From assembly GCA_025464325.1 (NCBI GenBank), contig JAODGH010000016.1, positions 18,231-53,810 on the forward strand: a stretch of DNA of 35,580 bases. Reading direction: 5' to 3'. The notes under the pieces are model-generated. The model ran no database searches and was not told where the DNA came from. It worked only from the letters and a program-made list of their open reading frames with translations. The DNA comes from Methanosarcinales archaeon. Lineage in GTDB: Archaea > Halobacteriota > Syntropharchaeia > Alkanophagales > Methanospirareceae. Below, in pieces: positions 19,037 through 27,254 of the stretch. Numbering within the stretch: the stretch's first letter is position 1; every line of letters starts with the position of its first letter. The position numbers and the translations under genes were made by a program.

Positions 19037-20728
19037 TCATTTCTTCTTGGCTTCATACCATGGCATCAAAAGCTTCTCTATGAACGATACAAGAGCATAT
19101 AAAATAATTCCCAGCACAGTAAGCTGAATAATCGCAACGAAGACCTGAGGAGTATCCATCAATCCCGCAGCATAAATTGTTAAATAACCAAGACCCGCAT
19201 TCGCACCTACAAATTCACCCACTACTGCACCGATTACTGCGAGTGTAATTGCAGTTTTAAAGCCCGCGAATAGCATGGGGAGAGAACTTGGGATCTCGAT
19301 TTTCCTGAAAATGTCAAACTTACTCGCACCGGTGGATTTCATCAGTTCAAGCAAATTCCTATCTGACGACCGTATGCCGGTAATCATATTTACAAATATG
19401 GGGAAGAATACGATTAAAGCAACGAGGAAGATCTTCGATGAGAGACCAAAGCCAAGCCAGATAACTATAAGAGGTGCTAAAGCAATTTTGGGTGCCGTTT
19501 GCGCCGCAACTATATAAGGCGAAAGTATCCGTTCCAGTTTTCTCGATTTTGCCAGCGGATAACCTAAAAGTATACCAATTGTCATGCCTGCCAAGAATCC
19601 CGTGATTGTTTCATACAGCGTTACATAAGTGTGTTTGAGTAGCATTCCGTTCCCAAGCAAAGAGAGGTATTCAAAGAAGACATCTTCAGGTGGCGGTAAT
19701 AAAAAGGGCGGGATATTGAAGAGTGAAGTTATACCCTTCCAAAAACCTATTGTCAGCAGAAACACCAGTATATACATCGTATATAAAGTGAGAGTGCTGA
19801 TTTTTGGCGTGGCGACGAAATCATCCAGCCTTTTTGGTGGTTTTACCACTTCACCTCTGGTGATTTTAGTGTTAAAGTGTATTCTACCATTGGTATAGGC
19901 ACCCAAAGCTTTTCGCACTTTTTGTACATACTTGCTAAAATCATCAGTTTCTATTATATTCACGTCCCTGTCCCTTTTAAGTTTTATCTCCAGAACCTCT
20001 TTTACGGTTCCCGGTCTATCGGATAATATCACAACCCTGTCAGAGAGGAGAACGGCTTCGGGTATGCTGTGAGTGACGAAGACAATAGTCTTTCCCGTTT
20101 CTTTCCATATCCTTAAAAGTTCAAAGTTCATTCTCCCCCTTGTTATCTCATCTAAGGCACCAAAAGGCTCATCCATCAGAAGAACAAGAGGGTCTTGCAC
20201 AAGTGCCCGTGCGATGGCAACTCTTTGCTTCATGCCTCCTGAAAGCTCGTTTGGATAGAAGTGTTCGAAACCCGTCAAATCAACCATCGCAAGTATCTTT
20301 TTTACTTTCTCCTCATCTTCTGCTTCGATTTTTTTTTTGGCAACTTCCAGCGGTAATAGGGTATTTCCTAAAACTTTCCGCCAGGGCAGTAGTGTGGGAT
20401 CCTGAAAAACGAATCCGGAATTCTTATGCAAATCTTGAACTGCTCCTTTTTTAAAAATAACCTCCCCCTCTGTTTGTTCTATCAGGCCTCCAATGATTCT
20501 GAGTAAGGTGGTCTTTCCACAGCCACTTGGTCCGATGATGGACAGGAATTCTCCCTCGTTAACAGTAAAAGATACGTTCTGCAACGCTCTGACAGGCATT
20601 TTTTCTGTCTCAAAGACCATACCAATACCTTTGAGTTCTATCAGTACATCCTTCATCTTTATCAAATGATTATAGAAAGAGAAGATAAGCATATCTCCAC
20701 GATGGAGAGGAAAATAAGGGAACCCCAT
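19037..20728 (-). CDS. Fused ABC transporter ATP-binding + permease (NitT/TauT/SsuBC family)
   Basis: Walker A GPSGCGKTT, LSGGMKQRVAIARALVQDPLVLLMDEPFGALD, then TM domain with EAA-like loop (VGEFVGANAGLGYLTIYAAGLMDTPQVFVAI) in one ORF. Likely start MKDVLIELKGIGM near 20656. Confidence 0.9.
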   Translation of the reverse strand: MGFPYFPLHRGDMLIFSFYNHLIKMKDVLIELKGIGMVFETEKMPVRALQNVSFTVNEGEFLSIIGPSGCGKTTLLRIIGGLIEQTEGEVIFKKGAVQDLHKNSGFVFQDPTLLPWRKVLGNTLLPLEVAKKKIEAEDEEKVKKILAMVDLTGFEHFYPNELSGGMKQRVAIARALVQDPLVLLMDEPFGALDEITRGRMNFELLRIWKETGKTIVFVTHSIPEAVLLSDRVVILSDRPGTVKEVLEIKLKRDRDVNIIETDDFSKYVQKVRKALGAYTNGRIHFNTKITRGEVVKPPKRLDDFVATPKISTLTLYTMYILVFLLTIGFWKGITSLFNIPPFLLPPPEDVFFEYLSLLGNGMLLKHTYVTLYETITGFLAGMTIGILLGYPLAKSRKLERILSPYIVAAQTAPKIALAPLIVIWLGFGLSSKIFLVALIVFFPIFVNMITGIRSSDRNLLELMKSTGASKFDIFRKIEIPSSLPMLFAGFKTAITLAVIGAVVGEFVGANAGLGYLTIYAAGLMDTPQVFVAIIQLTVLGIILYALVSFIEKLLMPWYEAKKK

Positions 20729-20751
20729 GTGATTGAAGATGAAAATTACTA

Positions 20752-21858
20752 TTACATCTCATAATATGCTTTGTCTATGCTCTTCACATCTACACACACC
20801 TCTATATCTTTTACCAGCAGGTTTATGATTTCTGCTTTAGTTTTGCTTTCATCGTAGTCCCATGCATTTGCTTTGATTTCAACAAAGAAGGACCCACCTA
20901 TCAGGGGTTCTTCAATACGATCCAGGTTTATAATCACTTCTTTCATCTTTATTCTCCTCCGCCTTTTCACAATTTTTCTCTCTATTTTAGCATTCAAGAA
21001 TTCGAGGAAGAAAATGATCGAGGGATGTTCCACTTTTATCTCTTCCCTCTCCCTGTTTATAATCCAGACATTTCCGTGTCGTAACTTATTTATGAGCCTT
21101 ACCCATGTGATGATATGTGAAGGAGTCTTCTTTAACGATTGCTTTAATGGAGTTTCCTCTCGATATCGGAGATATGCGTTTGGTTGATATCCCGTTGGGG
21201 TGATGTAATAATCTGATTGCGTTACTTCCTCCTCGGTTATAATTCCTTTTTTTATATTGTTATAGAGACGCGAGAAGTCCGAAGTTTTCACCCGGAACTT
21301 TGTTTGTATTTCAAAGCTCGGTGTAAAGGGTATGTCACTGAGTTCTTTTATTGAATATAATATGGAGTGCCCATCAGGAGTAATTGAATACTTCCCCTCA
21401 CCTTTTCTTACTAATCCTGCATCAATGAGAGCATCTAAAACGTTCTTCATGCTGCTCTGACTGATGTCGGTGCCCCTATACAATTCATTCCAGGTGTGTT
21501 CTCGGGTATTCAGCTGCTTCAATATCCGTATGGAGTGCTTCTTTTGAATTGCCTTTATTTGATTTTGGGGTATGTTCAGCTTTGATAAGCCTTTGTAGAA
21601 GTCAATGCCATTTTGAGAGAGAATGAATCTGTTTTCGGTTTCGGGTTTAACGATTTCCAGATGAACGAGTTTGGTTATGAGTCGGTAAAGCTGGTTATAA
21701 TCAATGTTGAGGGATTCGCATATCTCTTTTGTTGAAAAGCCTCCCCTTCGAGTGTATAACAAATGCAAGAGCTTATCAAATATACCGGGAAAATTTGCCT
21801 TTGCTTCCAGTATCCCTATTACCTTCTCTTCACCTATCCTCTTCAATTCTATCATCAT
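20752..21858 (-). CDS. Winged-helix (probably two) plus C-terminal CYTH-like domain protein; putative ligand-responsive regulator
   Basis: N-terminal helix-turn-helix regions (STKEICESLNIDYNQLYRLITKLVHLEIV; TWNELYRGTDISQSSMKNVLDALIDAGLV); C-terminal FEIQTKFRV...YLRYREE...FFVEIKANAWDYDESKTKAEIINLL...AYYEM resembles CYTH. Confidence 0.65.
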   Translation of the reverse strand: MMIELKRIGEEKVIGILEAKANFPGIFDKLLHLLYTRRGGFSTKEICESLNIDYNQLYRLITKLVHLEIVKPETENRFILSQNGIDFYKGLSKLNIPQNQIKAIQKKHSIRILKQLNTREHTWNELYRGTDISQSSMKNVLDALIDAGLVRKGEGKYSITPDGHSILYSIKELSDIPFTPSFEIQTKFRVKTSDFSRLYNNIKKGIITEEEVTQSDYYITPTGYQPNAYLRYREETPLKQSLKKTPSHIITWVRLINKLRHGNVWIINREREEIKVEHPSIIFFLEFLNAKIERKIVKRRRRIKMKEVIINLDRIEEPLIGGSFFVEIKANAWDYDESKTKAEIINLLVKDIEVCVDVKSIDKAYYEM

Positions 21859-21906
21859 ATATTAATAAAGCTGGAATTTTACATAAAGTCTATCGTAGAT
21901 AAGTAC

Positions 21907-22443
21907 ATGATAGAAGTAGAGGCGAAGGTGCGGATAAGTGATGTGTGGTGGATGGAGAAGAGAATATCAGAGGAGGGAGCGGAGTATAAAGGGATGATAA
22001 AACAGCGTGATGAATATTATGACTTTCCAGATATGAGGCTTTTTAATGATGGTGGTGCATTCAGAGTTAGATCTTCAGATGGTGACTTCAGGATAACTTA
22101 CAAGTGGTGTAAAAAGGATGAAGATACAACAAGCAGGGAGGAGATAGAGATAGGGATAGAATCTGCAGATAAAATGATAACGATACTGGAGAGCATAGGC
22201 TTCGTAAAATTGTGTGAGATAAAGAAAAAGAGAAAGGTTTATCAGTTGGATGATTTGAAGGTATCACTGGATGAAGTAGAAGGACTGGGCAGTTTTGTAG
22301 AGGTGGAAGGGATGGCAGATAGTGAGGAAGAATACAGAGCGAAGAAGGTTGAGATATTTAAGCTTCTTGATAGACTGGGCATATCTTCAAGTGATATTAT
22401 TCGAAGGACATATATGGAGATGGCACTTGATAGAAAAGCTTAA
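21907..22443 (+). CDS. CYTH domain protein (class IV adenylate cyclase CyaB-like/thiamine triphosphatase superfamily)
   Basis: MIEVEAKVRI (canonical ExExK), QRDEYYDFPDMRLFNDGGAFRVRSSDG, ITYKW, REEIEIGIES, VSLDEVEGLGSFVEVEG; ATG at 21907. Confidence 0.9.
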   Translation: MIEVEAKVRISDVWWMEKRISEEGAEYKGMIKQRDEYYDFPDMRLFNDGGAFRVRSSDGDFRITYKWCKKDEDTTSREEIEIGIESADKMITILESIGFVKLCEIKKKRKVYQLDDLKVSLDEVEGLGSFVEVEGMADSEEEYRAKKVEIFKLLDRLGISSSDIIRRTYMEMALDRKA

Positions 22444-22479
22444 ATGTAAATAGGGGAATAGTATGAAGGGGAAATAGGA

Positions 22480-23142
22480 ATGAAGAATAGAAGTTTCACA
22501 TTGCCGGTAGTGATTCTGGTTTCAACCGTTATTGTTATCTTCACTTGTGGAATGCCCGTGTTTGCGAAGGTTAATTACATGTCAAATGCAACATATGACT
22601 ACGACGGCAGTTCGGTGTATCCCGGCGAGGAGATACGGGTGAAGATGACGATAAACCCGGGAGTGAGCGAAGTGAAGGACATGAGAATAACCATTTCCGA
22701 GGCTGATGCGCTGATAGACGGCAATTCGTTTGAGAAGACGATATCACCCGCAGGGGCGCCGGTGAATCTTACGCGGGAAGGACACACCTTCTTATGTGAT
22801 AGATTAAAACCGGGTGAGTCAATCACATTGATGTTCAACGCGTATCCGAAGACGGAGAAGGAGAAGAGGATAAAGGTGGCGAATGTACGGATAGAGTATA
22901 CGCAATTGGGGCAACGACTTGAAGAGACAAAGGAGATAAGCGCGAATCTCGAGAATTCCGCATGGTTTGGTTACGAAGTAGTAAAGAGGGAGGCAAAAGG
23001 GCTTCAAAACGAGCTTAAAAAGCTTCAACTCGAATTATCAGCGATGCGGTGGATGCTATATCTTGCCATTATTTTTGGTATTACGACGGTTATATTTTGT
23101 GTCATGTGGTATAACGAATGGAAGAAGCCAAAGATACCATAA
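22480..23142 (+). CDS. Membrane-anchored extracytoplasmic protein (signal peptide, beta-rich ectodomain, coiled coil, C-terminal TM)
   Basis: MKNRSFTLPVVILVSTVIVIFTCGMPVFAKVNY signal; AYPKTEKEKRIKVANVRIEY; short heptad stretch; WMLYLAIIFGITTVIFCVMWYNEWKK TM near C-terminus. Confidence 0.75.
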   Translation: MKNRSFTLPVVILVSTVIVIFTCGMPVFAKVNYMSNATYDYDGSSVYPGEEIRVKMTINPGVSEVKDMRITISEADALIDGNSFEKTISPAGAPVNLTREGHTFLCDRLKPGESITLMFNAYPKTEKEKRIKVANVRIEYTQLGQRLEETKEISANLENSAWFGYEVVKREAKGLQNELKKLQLELSAMRWMLYLAIIFGITTVIFCVMWYNEWKKPKIP

Positions 23143-23153
23143 ATATATAAATA
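23141..23153 (+). promoter_or_regulatory. Candidate TATA element upstream of tubulin-like gene
   Basis: aaatatataaata in AT-rich intergenic region, followed by ggtgagg RBS-like motif before ATG 23207. Confidence 0.4.
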
Positions 23154-23206
23154 GCCATTGAAATATCAAAATAAAATATAAAAGAAGAAAGAAAAGGTGA
23201 GGAGTT

Positions 23207-25408
23207 ATGAATCCTATGGTTGTGGTAGGAGTAGGCGAGGCAGGCGCGAACATGGCTACAGCAGTGTACGAGTTGGTGAAGCACGAAAAGGTTGACAAAT
23301 ATTTCCAGTTTATTCTTATTGACTCAAACGAGAGCGAGCTCCAGCGAGAAGAGATACCGAAAGAGATAAAGCAGAAGATAACCCTCAGACCACCGGATAA
23401 TGTAATAGCTATTCGGGAGGATTTAAAGACTTTCAAATACCTGTATAAAGGAGTAAATATTCAGAGGAAGGGTGCGTTAAGACAGCGGGTGGTTGCAAGG
23501 TACTTTGTGGACAGGAAATACGACGATCTAAGGATAAGCCTCTACAATATCACGAGAGACTTTGCAGATAAGCACATGGCAGACCTTACAGAAGAGGGGA
23601 ATAGTTTGACGATTACGCTATTACACTCCGTCGGTGGAGGAACAGGTAGTGGTAGTTTCCCAATACTTACAGCGATGCTCAACGGTATAAAGAGGGATTT
23701 AGAGAAAGAACTGGCTATAAGTGTATCAATATGTGGTGTAGGGAGTATGCCAACTTTGCCTGAAGACATAGCTGCTCCGGTAGAGGGAGACCCGGTATAT
23801 TATGCGAATGCATTTGCGGTGTTCAAAGAGATAGAGAAGCTGCTCGAGGATAAAGAGCTTGTACTCCCGTTATACTATACAGTGGCGGAGGTAGGGAAGC
23901 CATTGGAACTAAAAATAGAAGGTTTGCCATTTGATAAATATTTTCTTGTCGGCATAAATGAAGGCGAGTTGAAGCGAGGGATAAAAGAAGAGTGGGTGGA
24001 AGCCTATATAGAGGAGAAGAATCGGAGTATAGCTAATTGTCTACTGGCATTACATGAACATCGCTCGTTATCTAAGGGAGACTGGCCCGTAGCAGGTGGA
24101 GGTGGTAGTGAATACGCGATAGGTTCGTTTGCGGAACATGAGATAAAGGTACCTGTTCGGCTTTTAGAAGTTTATGTAAGGAAAAGAGAAGAGCTCGATA
24201 GCAAGATGGGGGAACTGAAAGGGGTTAAAGAGGAGATAAAGAATAAAATAGAAGATATCAAGCGCCTTCAGGCAGTGAATATCAGTCCGGACGATGTCCC
24301 TGAAGCACTTAAGAAAGATGTAGAGGCTATGGTTACGAGAGAACTTCAAACGGGTATTATGAATATTTCAGAAGCAGAACTTGAGGATTTTGTAAAAGGA
24401 GAACTTAAGAAGGGTTTTGGAATAGAGGGAGAAGTATACGGTGTAAAACTTTTGACGAATAAATTTGATGAGATGAAATATACAGAGGAATGGGGGAAAA
24501 AGGTAGAGGAACTCTGGGAACGTTATGGACTTGGAAATAAGGATAAATACAAGAATAAGACAACAATCAGGGACAAGGATGAAAGTTTACATAAGTGGCT
24601 TTTAGAAGTAATCAATATAAATAAGGCATGGCTTGAGAATCCGCCAAGAGTGCATCTGCCGGGAGAGAAGAAGAGGAAACAAAATTTGATTGAGAGATTA
24701 GAGAGTGAGAAGGATGATCTGGAAGCTATTAAGAGAAAAAGTGAACAGTTAGAGAGACTCAAGGGGAAGACGGCAGAATTAAATGGAGAAGTAAAGAATG
24801 AACTTTTAGATGAGATAAGCAGGAAAACAGAAGCAAAGAATAGCCGGGAAGATAGGGTGAGGAGGCTTGAGGACGAGATAAAAGCACTGGAAAGGGACAT
24901 TAAAGCTACTGAGGACGGTTTATCAAAGTCAAAATTCGGGAGAGTTGGGTATCTTCAGTTAAAGAGTGATAAGGTGAAGGATATAACAGGAGAGGAGCTT
25001 GATAGATTGGATTCTTTGAAGAAATTTGTGGAACGGGGATATATAGATATTCAAGATGTGAGACGTGGCTTAGAGACACAGATAAAGAGAGCGAAAGGCT
25101 GGTCTTCAATAAGTGTAAGAGATGCAAGGCATCTAAGCTTGTTCCTGCTCTGTAACGGAGAAAATGCGGAACTCATAAGCGAGCTATCCGCAGAGGTTAT
25201 CCCTCAAGACTATTCATCGTACGAGTTAAGGGATAAGTACACGATAAAGGCGTGCTTTTTTCAAGTGGGCATGAAAATTTCTGATATCACGGATTTCCGC
25301 TTGATAAAAGAGCGATATGAGGAAGGGATATTACAAAAAGCGTTAGAAAGGGTCGGGAGAAAGGTTGAGGAATCGTTTGCATACCCTGAGTGGTTCTCTA
25401 AGGAGTAA
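23207..25408 (+). CDS. Divergent tubulin/FtsZ-superfamily GTPase with long C-terminal coiled coil
   Basis: VVVGVGEAGANMATAV (T1-like), ILIDSNESEL (beta2/T2-like), HSVGGGTGSGSFPILTAM (tubulin signature GGGTGSG), ICGVGSMPTLPEDIAAPVEGDPVYYANA (T5-like), KYFLVGINEGEL; Lys/Glu-rich heptads in the C-terminal half. Confidence 0.85.
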   Translation: MNPMVVVGVGEAGANMATAVYELVKHEKVDKYFQFILIDSNESELQREEIPKEIKQKITLRPPDNVIAIREDLKTFKYLYKGVNIQRKGALRQRVVARYFVDRKYDDLRISLYNITRDFADKHMADLTEEGNSLTITLLHSVGGGTGSGSFPILTAMLNGIKRDLEKELAISVSICGVGSMPTLPEDIAAPVEGDPVYYANAFAVFKEIEKLLEDKELVLPLYYTVAEVGKPLELKIEGLPFDKYFLVGINEGELKRGIKEEWVEAYIEEKNRSIANCLLALHEHRSLSKGDWPVAGGGGSEYAIGSFAEHEIKVPVRLLEVYVRKREELDSKMGELKGVKEEIKNKIEDIKRLQAVNISPDDVPEALKKDVEAMVTRELQTGIMNISEAELEDFVKGELKKGFGIEGEVYGVKLLTNKFDEMKYTEEWGKKVEELWERYGLGNKDKYKNKTTIRDKDESLHKWLLEVININKAWLENPPRVHLPGEKKRKQNLIERLESEKDDLEAIKRKSEQLERLKGKTAELNGEVKNELLDEISRKTEAKNSREDRVRRLEDEIKALERDIKATEDGLSKSKFGRVGYLQLKSDKVKDITGEELDRLDSLKKFVERGYIDIQDVRRGLETQIKRAKGWSSISVRDARHLSLFLLCNGENAELISELSAEVIPQDYSSYELRDKYTIKACFFQVGMKISDITDFRLIKERYEEGILQKALERVGRKVEESFAYPEWFSKE

Positions 25409-25488
25409 AATGCGAGGGGGCACGCACAAAACTATATGGGTAAGAGAAGCAAGAACCGGCTTTGTTTGCTACGATAAATCAGTGAGAA

Positions 25489-27254
25489 ATGCTAAGATAT
25501 AAATCGTGGTTTATCGGACCGAAAGGAGAGAATGCAGACATATTAGAGGAGTATGTTCTGAAAAGCCTCAGGGATTACATACACATGAGGCGGAATTTCA
25601 GGACTCGTGACCCGTTTATAATATCACCAAAGAACAAGAGTACGAGGGAATTTGAGGAGAGTCTGGAACCGTTTAAGGAGAATTTTGAGAAACTAACGTA
25701 CCGGATGAAGGAGAGTATGCCTTTCTTTTCGCCGAGATATATCGCTCACATGACTTCTGATACACTCATATCCGCCAACGTGGGATATTTCATGGGAATG
25801 TTATACAACCAGAACAACGTGACATCGGAAGCGTCTCCAGTAACGACAGAGCTTGAACATGAAGTGGCATGTGATCTGGCAGAGTTGATAGGCTATGATA
25901 CCTCTTCCTTCTGGGGGCACCTAACAAGTGGAGGCACGGCGGCGAATTTTGAGGCTTTATGGGTGGCCAGGAACCAGTGCTATTTCCCGCTGGCGGCGAA
26001 AGAGGTGGCGGATGCATATGATCTGGATATTGAAGTGGAATTGTTAAACGGTGAGAAGAGAGACATAAAGGAGGCAGAAGAGGTGACGGATGCGTTTTTG
26101 AATAGCATTGACCCAAGGAGAGCGTCAGAGTTACGAGATGCGTTATATGAAGCAGCGATGAAGAAGGGGGTTGGACCAAAGGCTATAGAAGACGCATTAT
26201 TTGAGGCAGGGATTTCGGGTGAGGGTATGCACGGGTATCCAAGAGGAGCAGTTTTTGTCCCGCAAACGGCGCATTATTCATTCAAGAAGATCGTGGAAGC
26301 GCTCGGAATAGGCAGGAAGAATCTGGTATATGTGGATGTTGATGAAGATTTTAAGATGAACATGGAGGATTTGAAGACAAAGCTTGAGAGAGGAGAGAAA
26401 GGTTATTGCCGTTGTTCCAATAGTCGGCACTACGGAAGAAGGCGCGGTTGACCCTGTGGATAAAATAGTGACTATGCGGGATGAGTTAGCGAAAGTAGGG
26501 GGGGCAAAGCTTTTTCATTCATGCCGATGCTGCTTATGGAGGTTATGCAAAAACAGTTTCAAAGGGTAAACTGGCAAAGCATGTTCATGACTGTTTACAG
26601 GCATTGAGATATTGTGATTCGGTAACGATGGACCCGCATAAATTGGGATATGTGCCATATCCTGCGGGTTCAATTCTGTTCAAGGACAGGGGTGCAAGGA
26701 AGTTTATTATATGCAATGCACCGTATATATTTCATGGCGAATCGGAAGTTATTGGTCAGTATATACTGGAAGGCTCCAAACCAGGAGCAGCGGCGGTGGC
26801 GTGCTGGCTCGCTCACAGGTCGGTCCCATTAAATGAGAGGGGTTATGGAAGAATCATTGGCACGACGATAGACCTTATCCGCAATCTTGAAAATAAACTC
26901 GCTACAGATTTGAAGGATGTCACGCAGTTATTGACACGCCCACATCTTAACATGCTGTGTTTCAGAGTGAATTTTCCGGGCGTTTCTCTGGATAAGATGA
27001 ATGAAATAAACGAGCGAATCTACAAATACTTTTTGGAAGGACCGGATAAGGATTATCCGATAACATCCAGAAGGTTTTTCATATCGGAGACCAGTTTCAA
27101 GATTGGAGATTACAAATTCTTAAAGGAGAAGTTCAATTTAGAGGGAGCGGGTGAAGATGACGAAATAAAGTTCTTGCGAGTTACCATTATGAATCCATAT
27201 TCAGAGAATGCGCTTTTTAGTTTTGTGGAGGAGTTAAAGAAGAAACGCGAATGA
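25489..27254 (+). pseudogene. Frameshifted PLP-dependent group II decarboxylase, tyrosine-decarboxylase-like
   Basis: Three consecutive frames (25489..26451, 26384..26569, 26604..27254) encode one contiguous decarboxylase: SWFIGPKGENAD, RYIAHMTSDTL, EASPVTTELEHEV, HADAAYGGYAKT, TMDPHKLGYVPYPAGSILF, YILEGSKPGAAAVACWLAHRSVPLNERGYG. Two +1 insertions in G-runs restore the frame if removed. Confidence 0.88.
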
